From the NCBI GenBank assembly GCA_013146195.2, contig CM028377.1, positions 9,648,239-9,712,238 on the forward strand: a stretch of DNA of 64,000 nucleotides, in the 5' to 3' direction. Under the pieces are notes generated by a model, which saw only the letters and a program-made list of their open reading frames with translations, had not been told where the DNA came from and made no database searches. Positions 1-11,196 of this stretch are shown one piece after another. Origin of the DNA: Codonopsis lanceolata (lineage: Eukaryota; Streptophyta; Magnoliopsida; Asterales; Campanulaceae). The translations under genes and the position numbers were made by a program. The first letter of the stretch is position 1, and every line of letters begins with the position of its first letter.

Positions 1-315
1 ACAATATAAAAAATGGAGCTCTCTTTGATTGAAGCACATAAATATTTCGTCTTTCTCTCTTCAAATTCGACAGAAACCATCTTCTTCTTCATTCTCTCTA
101 CTGCCTTTCTTATTAACGAAATACGTTCTTAAGTTTTCTTTTTGCTGGGTTCTAAAGGTTTGATTGTTGTTTAATCCATTTTCAATCCTAGGGGATTTAG
201 AAATAAAATCCTTAAGGACAGTGTATATAATACATGCCTCAGGAATTTGATTTAACAATATTTGTTTTGTTTAAGTGATTATACTGTTGTCGCTTCCTTT
301 AAAAATTTTCCAATA

Positions 316-421
316 AGTTAGACGGTCTTACGAATCTTAATTTGTAAGATGGAGCACTACTCCCTCATAGCTCAACCCACCAAAACGCGGTGGGTTGGAT
401 CAAGAGGATCTGTCTTACAAA
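316..421. repeat. Small inverted-repeat element, GTAAGACGG family, copy 1
   Basis: The stretch starts with a GACGGTCTTACGAATCTTAA block, has a central part rich in CAACCCACC, and ends with CTGTCTTAC. The same blocks in the opposite orientation occur at 30147-30281 and 59303-59444. It looks like a MITE-type foldback element. No clean target duplication was found, so superfamily is unassigned. Confidence 0.45.
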
Positions 422-881
422 AAATGACCTTAAGATTATCTTACCATAAGTTTTTACCAAATTTAAATCATTACTTTGATAAAGGGATAACATGAGGCAT
501 GGGAAGGTTAGTCCCGTGACAATGGAAGCAAACCTCCGAAGATCTAGCCCTTTTGTGATCATACTTGATCTCACAACAAAATGACCAGATTCAAGTTAAT
601 TTTTCAACATGGCCATGGGTTATGGGCCTTATGGAAGTTGGTACTGAATATTGACCTATAATCAGGAAAAGATGGCCATGGATTAGGGTGTGGGTACCCC
701 GGAAGGATTCTCCCACGCCCCGTGCTCCCTTTTTTAGATGAACGCAACATGCGGAAGGAGCATCACTCTTTCCATTCCATCCTCCCTTATGTAGGGGAAG
801 ACGAAATTAAAAGTGTAGAAAGAATGTTGCCACCAGCGCATTGAATACGCCTCGGTCACCTGAGTGAGCTTTTTGGTCCAT

Positions 882-1400
882 TATGAGAGCTTTGGGTTTC
901 TCCGTATCTAACCCTCCCTTGTTTAGGGGAAGACAAGACACAGAAAATGCATCACCATTTTCATTCCCGTCGTCCCTTGTTTAGGGGAAAACGGAAAAGT
1001 ACAAAAAAAGGATGTTGCAAGAGAACGTGGGAGCACGCCCTGCCTCACTATGGACTTTTTGAAAATCGCCTAAACTCATTATGAGTGCCTAGGGTTTCTC
1101 AGTATCTCACCATCCCTTGTTTAGGGGAAGACAAGGCACAGAAAATGCATCACTCTTTTCATTCACATCGTCCCTTGTTTAGGGGAAAATGGGAAAGTGC
1201 AAAAGAAGGATGTTGCGAACCTCACTATAATCTTAGGCTTATTTTGGATCGCTATGAGTGCTTTGGGTTTCCCCGTATCCTATCCTCCCTTGTTTAGGGG
1301 AAAACAATACAGGAAATAAATCACCTTTTCATTCTCATTCTCCCTTGTTTAGGGGAAAGCGGGAAAGTGCAAGAAAAGATGTTACGGGCCTCACTGTGAT
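882..1400 (-). repeat. Tandem repeat array in retroelement leader
   Basis: About three diverged units start near 882, 1080 and 1252 (periods roughly 198 and 172). Each unit has a TATGAG..GGGTTTC opening and two copies of the submotif CCCTTGTTTAGGGGAA, followed by GATGTTGC and CCTCACT. The submotif contains a CCCT/AGGG stem. A further degenerate half-unit precedes it from about 700. On the minus strand the array lies just downstream of the primer binding site at 1408-1425, so it is in the 5' leader of the Tat/Ogre-type element. The same submotif pair recurs at 63885-63965. Confidence 0.75.
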
Positions 1401-1407
1401 CCAAAAT

Positions 1408-1425
1408 GTTTTAACATAGTCGCCA
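1408..1425 (-). other. Putative primer binding site of Tat/Ogre-type element
   Basis: On the minus strand TGGCGACTATG follows an AAAATAAAGA stretch. Many plant Tat/Ogre Gypsy elements have TGGCGACTCTG at this place. Only the first eight bases fit well and the rest has drifted. It fixes the inner border of the LTR and the orientation of the element, whose body would lie to the left of the window. Confidence 0.55.
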
Positions 1426-1426
1426 T

Positions 1427-2591
1427 CTTTATTTTAAGGAGAAATAAAGAAAAACCAAAAATAAACCAGAGTTTGTAGAAAAAGGGTTCGGAGGCTAAGT
1501 TACAAAATGGGAAGGGGTTAGGCACCCACCTCGCCCTTTCGGTCTCAAAACAGTTTTTGGTTAAAATATGTTTTTTGTTATTTTTATCTAGCAAATAAAT
1601 AAAGCATTAAAAAGGAAACAAATATATCTGTATTTACATTATTTACGGACTGCAGCCGCCTCTTTCTAGTAATTACAAATACATTTAAAATATTTGGCCA
1701 TAATAATGGCTCTTTTTAATGCTATTTTCTACATAGATCCGGATAGCATAACAACTTATATTTTTTCATTGGGCCGAATGAAAATAGCTTTTTTTTTATA
1801 AATAAAACCCTTAAAGGCTCACCTTTAAGAGCGTTGGTGTGCTCGCTCTGTCCTTCCAGGAGAGGGAGTCTTTTGTTGCTGCTGTGGTTCGCGCACAATC
1901 GCCCGAAAGTTACTTGCAACTTGATTTTTTTTCGTTGTTTGCCGGCGAAAAAGCAACTGCTTGCTTCTCGCGGATTTAGCCTTTGGATTCGGGCTAAGCA
2001 ACTGTTCTTTTTGGGATTTTTGGACCGGAGGAATAGGATGGAAACCTAGCTGGGGGCTAAGGCTCACTTTGACCGGTTGGTTTTATGTTTGGAGGAGATT
2101 TGGCAGAGCTTCGAGGCTTTATAGGAGGGGGATCTCTCACTATCTCACGATCGCTCTCTATCGCAGCGTAAAATAAACGCGCAGAGTTTTTGTGAGAAAA
2201 ACTTCTCGTCCCTGAAAGTGAAGCCGAGCACCTCTATTTATAGGTGAGAGGAGGGACACCGCTGGCATTAAATTTTGTTCTTTGTGCTTCATCAGCTTGT
2301 ACCGCACGCTTGAAGGCTTGTGCAATGCGTTAAGACGGAGTGCAATGTTTGGGGCTTGGGCGCCGACACCATGGTTCTTGGGCGCCGTGCCCATATGGCA
2401 ATATGGCCGCGCCTGGCTCCCTTTTTCAGCATCTTTTTGACACTCTGGCCCCTGCATTTTACTGTTTTACGAATCCTACTTTGTCTTTTGCAATTTTAAA
2501 ACCCTATAACTTGACATTCGTTAAGTTTCAACAGGTCTTGATATAGCATGTCAATGTTACGTACTAGGGATATGAAATTGGGGTGTCTACA
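1427..2591 (-). mobile_element. 5' LTR of a Tat/Ogre-type Gypsy retrotransposon
   Basis: On the minus strand the LTR starts TGTAGACACCCC at 2591, has a TATAAATAG promoter box near 2242-2234, and ends before the primer binding site near 1425. The 3' part has the stretch typical of plant Tat/Ogre LTRs, with GGGCGAGGTGGGTGCCTAAC at about 1537-1518. No purine tract precedes 2591, so this is the 5' LTR. The coding part would run off the left edge. The short open frames here are not genes. Confidence 0.65.
2234..2242 (-). promoter_or_regulatory. TATA box of the Tat/Ogre-type LTR
   Basis: TATAAATAG on the minus strand, about 350 bases inside the LTR start, in the position expected for the U3/R promoter. 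Called from sequence only. Confidence 0.5.
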
Positions 2592-2656
2592 TAGGGGTAT
2601 AAGGAGGTCTAATTTTTGATGGTATGGTTTAAGGATAGGAAGGTGGTGGAGGGAGA

Positions 2657-3909
2657 TGTTAGGGATAATGCCCTTAAAGCAATTTTGAATTATTTTTTGA
2701 TTATTAATAAATACGACATTTATTTACCAAAACTTATGCTTATTGTATGCATTTTATTGAATATCATAGAAAATCTTGTTATAACCATAATCTTAGCATA
2801 TATGTGTTATGTACATAAGGATTAAGATTATGGATCATAAACTTAAAATTAAGTCCATGATGATATTAATTAAATTATGAGATTTTTCATTAAAACATCA
2901 CTAATGCGGCCCAAAACATTTTGAATGTGACCGTCTTATTCGGATCGTTGAAATAGAGACATCCAAGTGGGGCATTTATATATGATTTTATCATATAGCA
3001 CTTGGACCGATTTAATTTGTAATTTTTATATAAACTCCGTTATAGAAATGGAAAATCAAATTAAATCACTAGATAATCATATATAGATAGATCTTGATCC
3101 TGAGTGATTATAGACTTCTATTTATTTCAGCGTGTTTCTTGTTTCGCTCGTTTAAGTTTATCTTTCGACGACATTCCCATCACCTGCATTTTAGATTCAC
3201 ATTTAAGTTAAATGGTTGGGGATATAAATTTACAGATACGAAATCCATTCCTTCTTACAAGAGGTATAAAGATGGTTCTATCATTTGTTAATTCTGGAAC
3301 TGAATGGTTTGAGATCTCTAATTTATAATCTGATTATAAATTAACCATTCGCTAGTGATTCAATGGTAAATGAGGAAAAGATATAATTGAAGAGGTTAAC
3401 GGATATTACGTAACTTCAATTACGAATTCTATGGAGGATTAATCTATATGTAATGATTAAATCAATGGACTCCTCAATTTCGTAGAGTAAGATATTCTAT
3501 AATTATGAGAGTACAATTCTGAATTTATAGTAGAACTAAGAACGGAATTAATAAATTGAATAAATTAATTAAAGAGTTTAATTCTTTATTCGATTTATTG
3601 GAGCTTACAATTATAGGTCCATGGTCCCCAATTCGCATTCCTATATATAATAAACAAATTAGAAACAATATTTACGTTCCTAAGGGCTTATGGAAAATAG
3701 TTCTCCGGTCAATATATAAATATCAATTGATTATGAGAATATTGGGTAAATAAGTATGAGATATTTATTATATTTATCATCGATAATTATGTGGGATAAT
3801 TATTAAATTGTATGAAGCTACTTAGATGGCTTGGATTGACTTAGAGTTTAACTTGTGGTATAGTACTACACAAAGAAAACCAAAACAAACAGGACTCCAT
3901 TGTTGACAG
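2657..3909 (+). mobile_element. Putative Copia-type 3' or solo LTR
   Basis: A purine-rich tract (AAGGTGGTGGAGGGAGA) ends at 2656. It is followed by TGTTAGGGATAATGCCC, a start resembling several plant Copia LTRs. The following 1.2 kb is non-coding and AT-rich, with blocks such as GGTCCATGGTCCCC. The right end, near a terminal ..TTGACA at about 3909, is a guess. No second LTR, PBS or coding domain accompanies it. Confidence 0.4.
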
Positions 3910-4241
3910 ATAAGTGGAAATAGTATCAGAAAAATGGTTAATTTTACCACTGTACTTTGACGAATCTATACATTTTGCTACTGTACTATTTTTTGAGCGA
4001 AATTATCATTATACTTTTAAAGATAGATGAATTTCGCCACTATCTCTAACTGTCATCCAGTTTTAATAGAATTAATTGTAGTTGCCTCCCCTAAAGGTTT
4101 TTAAAATGTAGAAATATACTTAATTATTCTTAATGTTAAAGTTAGATGGTTTTTTGGTTTTTAAATTATAAGGGGTCTTTTTTTTTGGCTTTTAAGGGTT
4201 ATAAAAAGATACTATTTTATAAACAAAAAAATGAAAGAATC

Positions 4242-4809
4242 TGATGTATTCTAAATATTCGGATACACTGGATTTAACAAATAGGATATCTGGGCTTTAA
4301 ATCTGTGCGGCCCAAACCTGTCAAGAAGGTCAAGATCAAATGTGAATTGGGTAAGGGATTTCCCTGCGAAAGCACACCGGCGTGAAAGTCAGATAACCAG
4401 CAAGTACGTAAGTATTTTGACAGAATTTTGGCCTGTGTCTATGTGAACGTACCTTCCCTCTTCTGTCTAAGGGGTTTATATAGGCCTAGCCATGAAGGCC
4501 AAGGCCAAGGCCTTAACTGTGCGAATGGAAGAGATGGACATGATAATGGCCACGACCAGAACATGGGGGCGGATTTCTAGGCATTAACTCCCCAGGTTCT
4601 GAACGACTGTTATCCATACTCTTGAACAGGCTAGATCCACTCGTTATGGTGTCCTGCTCGCCACACATTCGGCCCCCAAACGAGGATGTATCTCAACTAG
4701 CTGGAAAACCATGCGTGCAGCCGAAGATAAGCACGTGCCTCTCCCGTGAAAAGGTGATCACCTACTGAACATATGACCGTTGCTCGGGCCTTTTGGGCCA
4801 AGAAGCTCA
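4242..4809 (-). repeat. Left LTR of Retand-like element 1, inverted
   Basis: Reading the minus strand it runs from TGAGCTTCTTGG (4809) to GAATACATCA (4242), 568 bases, the same length as the right LTR, with roughly 80-85% identity by eye. It has a TATATAAA box at 4481-4474. The polypurine-like stretch GAAGCAGGGGGCCAC lies at 4824-4810, on the gag-facing side. Both LTRs therefore have their TG end and purine tract inward, which is not a normal LTR arrangement. Confidence 0.8.
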
Positions 4810-4887
4810 GTGGCCCCCTGCTTCTTGTCTAGCCTTGCCAGGAGCGAGTTTTTCAATCCTTTTCAAACGACTGTTTAAGCTTTAATC

Positions 4888-6104
4888 ATGGCTGCAAATG
4901 GTATTAACCTTCCGAAGGATGGTCATACGGCTACTCCCAATGTAGAGGTGTATGCCGACAACATTTTGCCTCCTTCTCCACATGATACCCGTCACCAACT
5001 AAATCAACGACGAGGTTTGGACTCGCTAGCCTGTAGTGTTATGGCCGCAGTTGGCCTTGCTCATGAATTCCGTGAAAAATCTATGCGTCAACGAGCATTG
5101 AACTTGGGACAAATGCATCAACTGAATCAAAAGTTGATCACTATTGGTAAACCTCCACTTCCTATTGAGCTGGATCCACTTCCAACTGTGCCCGCGTCGA
5201 GTTAGGCGGTTAGTGTCTCCGGGCCAGGACGGGATCCCCAAAGGCCAGTGGAAACTCGTTTTCCACCACTTGAGGGAGTCAAACAGAGGGCACAGTCACC
5301 ATGAAGGGCGAGCTAGTCACCGAGTCGCTCTAAGTGTCCATTCTCGCCTTGGCCCTCGGGCAGGGGAGGATTCCGCGTAGTCTTTCGCCGCCAGTGATCA
5401 CCCTCTCCATGGAGGTCGCATGCTCGTAGACACCATTCTTCGTCTTCACACAGATCAAATGTCCACCAACACCGTTATCCATCAACAAGGGGATCTCACT
5501 CCTACAGACATCGATCTCCTGGCAGGAATTGCCTCCCCCCAACAACAACCCACAAAATGGGGTAGCAGCGTTACCAAAACTAGTACAGTAGAGTCGTGGG
5601 CGTAGCTCAAGCCATGGGAGCTATGGGTCCCCCACAGGACCAACTTGTGCCTAGAGTACAGCTTCAGTCCACCAGTGGTGTGCCCGCTGTAGTGAATGCT
5701 CAGGACTTCGAGGGCTAAAATTACGCATGGAAGCATGGGAGCAAGGCAAGGCCTTAGAGGGCAACTTTTTGGGCACTGCATCTAGCCCTTTGGCTTTCTG
5801 GAATGAGAATGCCCCTCCGACACAAGGCTGCATATTTCCCAACATTGACAAGTACACGGGGAAGACCAAAGCAAGGGATTGGTTGATGTCTTTTGAATCA
5901 CAAATTGGCCTGGTAACCTCTAATGAGGCATTGAAAATTTGGGCATTTGTGGGTTCTCTACAGGGAAAACATTTGGTATGGATGGGTGCGCTCCCTCGTA
6001 GTTCCATCATCAATTGGGTGGACCTACGAGCTAAGTTTCTGGCTGATTTTGGAACCTCTGGAACCATCGCAAAGACCAGAGCAGACTTGTCTAAGATCAA
6101 GCAA
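4888..6104 (+). pseudogene. gag, 5' part (Retand-like element 1)
   Basis: The start MAANGINLPKDG at 4888 is open to 5205. The frame is then broken, and the capsid part reopens at about 5727-6104. This second part has the Retrotrans_gag pattern with a CIFPNIDKYTG start, KTKARDWLMSFESQI, and LRAKFLADFG. The frame is lost at about 6104, where foreign sequence begins. The remaining gag C-terminus resumes at about 9976. Gag would form the virus-like particle, but this copy cannot make a whole protein. The start was chosen because it is the first ATG after the LTR-like segment. Confidence 0.7.
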
Positions 6105-7246
6105 GGGGCTTGTTAGTCCCAAATGACACAATAATAAGCTAGAAGGGGGGTTGAATAGCTTATTAAATGCTTAAAACTTTTCCTAATAATTTATAGAACA
6201 AGCACTTGCAATCTATTAAAAATATTGTAGTAGTGGAAGACTTGTAAGGATGATAGACTAATTCTACTGGTGAAGCACTACTGGTAGACTTAGCTGATTA
6301 CTTAAGTTTGCTGCTCTAGGGAATAAGTAAATACAATGAAGAGTGTATAAAACAGTAAGTAAGGAACACATGTATTTTAAGATGGTTCGCACTATAAAGA
6401 GTGATATGTCCACCACCATGACAGTCAACCTTGGATTTAAATGTACACTATATTTTCCACTAGTTCTATTACGGAAATATCCAATGGATCGTGTACAAAA
6501 TATTTGACTTGTGTTTGGGGGTGGGGGAATTGAATATCTGGAGAAACAGAATATTCAACGTGCAGAAGAATAGTAAAGAGAACAACAATAAGAAGTAAAA
6601 GATTAACAGTTGATGCAGATCTTCTTGTTGTTGTTGAGGACTTCGTTAATCAGTTAATGATCTCTTGAATGCACTGAGTATAAATACTTGATGTTGTTGA
6701 ATAGATTCAGAACATTGTTTTCTTCAATATTTAATGGCAGTATTTATAGCTGGGCATCCTTGAGACCGTTAGGGAATATGAAGTGAGAAACAGCTCTATT
6801 AGGTTAAATGCATTAAATGCCTAGAGCTATTTTGTTAACTTCATCTTCAATTGAGACTGATCAGGGAATGGTGAAGAGTGGTGGCATTAACTAGTAGTAG
6901 GGCGACAAACAGAGTTGCAGACCTGCAGTAGTTGGTACAGTCTGTTTGTGTCAGACTGTGCACCTGCTCTACCATGTTCAGGAGGCGAAAGCCTTCATTC
7001 TTTCGGAAAAGCTTGAAGGGCGTGTCTTGGAAGTCAGGAGCTGATTTGAAGATGGATTAATTCAAATTCAAACTAAATAAAACTGATTTAAATAATCCAC
7101 TTAAGCTTGATATCCGGATGAGCTGGACACATCATGTTGTCGGAGTGCAGACAAGGTCTGCCGAAACCTGTGAAGTCTAAAAACTATTCTAAGGCAAAGT
7201 TTTACACACAGTTGCCACGCTAACTGGTACGTAGCCCATTTAGCCA
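6105..7246. other. Unclassified insert in gag
   Basis: Non-coding stretch with AGAAGGGGGGTTGAATAGC near its left end and a GATGGTTCGCACTATA block near 6380. Similar wording occurs in non-coding parts of plant Copia and LINE elements. No LTR pair, TIR or target duplication was resolved. ATCAAG occurs at its left border (6096-6101) and again at 9967-9972 after the LINE. This hints that the whole 6102-9966 block came in as one insertion, but the match is short. Confidence 0.35.
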
Positions 7247-7424
7247 CTTTTTTTTTTTAGGAAGCAGGACGGCACCTGCAAATTTTACTAATAAAAAAAA
7301 AGATAACACAAACAGAGGGGGACAACCAGCCTTACCCCAAAACGGGGGGGACAAAGGAGCCTGAACCTCGATACAAGAAAATACAACCAACCGACCAAAA
7401 GGTCTAAAACAAAAACATCCACAA

Positions 7425-8190
7425 CTAACTCCTGAAACTATATAAACCATAGTCATCAAATGCCAAAGCCCATTTAACTGAAACTGGTAATCCTGCGAAG
7501 TCCGAAAAAACAATCTGACTGCCATGCTCATGAGCGAAAGCCGCTAACCGATCCGCCGCCATATTATGCTCCCAAAACACATGATGTAAACTAAAACTGC
7601 CTGCCAACTCCCGACAATCTCTAAGCAAATAAACATATCGCCATGGTTCCTTATGTCCATGAACTAAAACATTAACAGCCGTTAAGGAATCAGATTCCAC
7701 AACTACGCTGTCTAACATCAAAGAGCGACAAAGCTGGAGCCCCTCCTTTAGAGCCATAATCTCTGCTCGCATATTTGTACCTTGTCCATAATCACTTGAA
7801 AAGGCATACCTAAAAACCCCCTGAGCATCACGAAGAACCCCTCCTCCAGTGCACCTCCCACTTTTAGATGAGCCATATGTGTTAAGTTTAAAGCCGAACT
7901 CCGGAGGCCTCCATCGCACCCAAAAACCTTGTTTAACACTAACCCTTCTCAACTGCACCTGAAGACATTGGAACACCACACAAGCCACCCAATTACTAAT
8001 AGCTTTCGGTTTGAAGCAAAACAGAGCTCCTCTAATCCCTTCCAGAATATGCGTTTTTATTTGCATCACTTGTATTTTACTATTTTCAAAAATATCGGCA
8101 CACCTTGCCTTCCATATTTCCCAACAAGTGAATGTGAAAATACACAACAACGTAGCCCCTAACTGCGAACAAAGAGACACTGAAGACAAG
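7425..8190 (-). pseudogene. LINE RNase H domain
   Basis: RVT_3-type RNase H at the end of the LINE polyprotein. Recognisable blocks: FKLNTYGSSK, GGVLRDAQGVF, NMRAEIMALKEGL, VVVESDSLTAV and HNMAADRLAAFA. The first block is normally NTDGS. Here the catalytic Asp is Tyr (TAT at 7877-7875), so the strand-cutting activity is likely lost. The Glu and the two other Asp positions remain. The frame is open for about 254 codons and stops at 7425. Confidence 0.8.
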
Positions 8191-9955
8191 TTATTGAAAA
8201 AAGATGATCCAGGTTGTCATACTGCTTGGGTAACGAAAACAATCCGCAAAGAAAGACCATAAGCTTATTGCGACCTTAGAATGAAGAAAGAGATGACTAC
8301 TAGACTCCACTGAAGGAGTATCCCCACAACAGCAACAACGAGAAACAAACGGGACTCTACGCGCCTGAATATTAGCATCCACCGGAAGAGCATTATGAAA
8401 AAGTTTCCATAGAAAACAGCTCACTCTCAATGGTATCCAAGATTGCCAGATAATTTGAGCCTACCGCTGCACTGGACTTCGGACCCGGAAGTGATCCCAG
8501 AATACACTGGCTTTGAACTCCCCCGACGAAGTAAGCTCAAAAATCAATCGATCCTTACTAGCAGACTCACACCGAATCTGATGCACCAGCCCCTTCCGAA
8601 AATCTGGAACCAACGTCCATATATCTTCAAACTGACGCATTGCATTGGCCACTGAAAGATTGTGATCCACTGGATGAGGACCAATCAAACGTTCTCTGCA
8701 CCAGTTATCATCCCAGATTGATATAGCTCCTTGACCATCTGCCCAACGAACCGTCTGCCTAACTAACACTAACTGAGACCAAACAGCCTTCCATGGTTTA
8801 GTAACATACCGCGAAACAGCCGTATCATCCACACCATATTTCGCCACACAAAACTTCGCCCAAAGACCCTGATTGGTGAGAGCTCTCCACGCTTATTTGG
8901 CATGCATGGACTCCATCACTTGAGCTAGCGGACGTATACCCAAACCATCCTCATCTACAGGCCGACATACCCGATGCCATGCAACCCAGTGAGTACGACG
9001 ATCACCGTTATTACTCCATAAAAACTCAGCCAGATGCTGCTCAATTCTGTGAAGGAGAGACTTAGGAATCGGAAGGCGAACAAAGCGTACACAGGAAGAC
9101 TGCACAAAACCTATTTTATTACCGTAACCTTCCCACCAAACGAAAGCAATTTGTTACGCCATCCCATAATTCTGCCCAATATCATACGTTCCAGACTTTC
9201 AAAATATGAGCATTTCAAACGACCTTTGAAAAGAGGAAGACCCAAGTAGTTTAATGGCCAAACCTTATGCGCATATCCTGACCATCTCTCAATGTTCAGA
9301 CCATGTCTTCGAGAACAATGCTTCGAAGAAAAGAAACCGCTCTTACTATTATTAACCCGCTGCCCCGAAGAGTTTTCATAAGCCCGCAACACCTTCTTAA
9401 GACCCAGAATCGATCGCTTGGACCCATTGCAAAATAAAAGCATGTTGTCTGCATAAAAAAGATGCGTAATCAAATCACCTCTCCTGCCATGTATATACGG
9501 TTGAATCAAGCCATGAGAAATAGCCCGATGAATATTATGAGAAAGAACTTCTTGAGCCAGAATGAATAACAACGGTGAAAGAGGATCACCCTGTCTCACC
9601 CCCCGATTGGCTTTGAAAAAACCCGAAGTTGTCCCATTAACTCTAAAAGAATACCAACTGTTACTGAGCAAATTCTGAATTAACCCACAAAAATTCAAGT
9701 GAAAACCAAAAGCTTGCAGAGCACGTTGAATAAAACCCCACTCCAAACGATCATACGCTTTAGACATATCGATTTTGAAAACCACGTTCCCCCCTCGAGT
9801 TTTGGTGTCTATACGCTGGACTAATTCATGAGCCAACAGAATGTTTTCCTGAATACTACGACCCTTCACAAATCCTAACTATTGCTCCGAGATAAGATGT
9901 GGAATAAGCAAAGCTAATCGATTAGCTAAGATTTTAGAACCTAATGTAATGAATG
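8191..9955 (-). pseudogene. LINE reverse transcriptase and zf-RVT region
   Basis: From 9955: ILANRLALLIPHLISEQ, a stop, then GFVKGRSIQEN, KIDMSKAYDRLEW, GVRQGDPLSPLLF and FYADN. The usual YADD is YADN at 9455-9444 (second catalytic Asp to Asn), which should kill polymerase activity. Downstream come YLGLPL..GR, the thumb region, and LWS..RRTHWVAW..CRP. At 8430-8191 comes a cysteine-rich zf-RVT block with SCFLWKLFHNALP and CCCCGD. In-frame stops lie at about 9880 and between the blocks. Confidence 0.85.
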
Positions 9956-9975
9956 AACAAATGTAAATCAAGATA

Positions 9976-10480
9976 TAATGAGAAACAACGGGGCTCACAA
10001 GTCAACATCTAGTTATTTAGAGAGGTTCACTAAGATGCTTGAGTAAGTACATGGCATGTCCGAGCAGGAGGTCACGTTGTGCTTTGAGACAAGTCTGCTC
10101 GAGGGAAAAGGTGGTTTGGGATCGTAGTTGAGTATGAGGGATCCCAAGACATAGGTAGAAATGTTGATGCTGGCTCAGAAATATTGTGCAGGCGAGACCA
10201 CTAAAAAGGAGAAGAAGAATGAGGGTACAGAGGCTAATGGGAATGGCAACACTGGCAAGAACAGCGGGAAGAGCAGAAGGGGTGGTTATAATCGAAACAA
10301 ATCAACGTATGACCACCCAAGAGAATTCCTTCGGGAAAGTGACCTCACCCCCTTAATACATTGCGAGAAGACATCTACTATGAGGTGCGGGATGAGCTCC
10401 CCCGCGCTCCACATTAAGGTGTGCCTATCATGATAACTACGGGCATACAACAAAGGAATGTTGGCCATTGAAAAAGGCCA
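9976..10480 (+). pseudogene. gag, 3' part with nucleocapsid-like knuckle
   Basis: After the LINE the gag frame resumes with SSYLERFTKMLE, EQEVTLCFETSL and a Lys/Gly/Asn-rich basic linker (10161-10300). A zinc-knuckle-like motif follows at about 10421-10465 in another frame: C-x2-H-x4-G-H-x4-C. This motif form is common in Tat-lineage gag proteins. Stops at about 10041 and 10125 and a frame change before the knuckle make it a pseudogene. Confidence 0.65.
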
Positions 10481-10559
10481 TTCAAAAATTGATCAATGAA
10501 GGAAGACTGGACTGCTTCAAGTAGGATGGAAACAACAGGGGAAATGCCCCTCGTAGGGA

Positions 10560-11106
10560 TGTACCCAATGCGTGGCGTGATAAATGTGATTCTAGAAGAG
10601 GAGCCTAGTCTCACGCAGTTGGGAAAACAGATTTATTCTTTGTCAAAGGTTATGGATTTCCCCACAACTTTGCAAGTAGGGGAGGAATCTATTCAATTCA
10701 CTCACAATGAGATGGCGAGTTTGGGTTTGGCAGGAAAGCAATCCTTGATTGTTTCGGCCATGTCGATGGATGGGTGGTGCATATGATGCTATTGGATACA
10801 GGATAATGCATGGATGTCATGTACTACTCTTGCTTCCAGGAACTAGAGTTGAAGGATGACTGTTTAAAGCCGTATGCAGGGACTTTGGAAGGCTTTACCA
10901 ATCACAAGGTGCCAGTCAAAGGCACAGTCGAGCTGGAGGTGATGATCGGGGAAGACAACTTATCCAGAATGGAAAATATCACTTGTATGGTGATTGATCT
11001 GAAATCCCCTTACAACATTATTTCGGGGGTACCGAGCATAGCCAAATTTCAAATGGTGGCCTCCATTCCCTACCAGCGGGAAAAATTTTACTCGATCAGG
11101 GGGTAG
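10560..11106 (+). pseudogene. Aspartic protease (Retand-like element 1)
   Basis: Retropepsin-type domain between gag and RT. The active-site LLDTG is at 10789-10803, followed at once by a TAA stop at 10804-10806 where Ser-Ser is expected. Downstream are CFQELEL, GFTNHKVPVKGTVEL, CMVIDLKSPYNIISG and SIAKFQMVAS, the usual order in Gypsy proteases. The enzyme would cut the gag-pol polyprotein. This copy is dead. Confidence 0.8.
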
Positions 11107-11196
11107 GGGTCCTAAAGAGTCAGCTTCAGGCAGTGATGGAATATGTCAGTGATAGCCAGATAAAAAAGCAGAAATTGACCTTGTCGACAAACCATC

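Larger units (their letters stand above)
7247..9960 (-). mobile_element. 5'-truncated LINE (L1-type) retrotransposon
   Basis: On the minus strand: reverse transcriptase from its second motif onward (about 9950-9111), a C-terminal zinc-binding part (8890-8191), RNase H (8190-7425), a 3' UTR, and an A11 tail (7257-7247). Endonuclease and ORF1 are missing, as usual for 5'-truncated LINE copies. Stops and changed catalytic residues show it is inactive. It interrupts gag of the surrounding Gypsy element. A convincing target duplication was not found. Confidence 0.85.
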
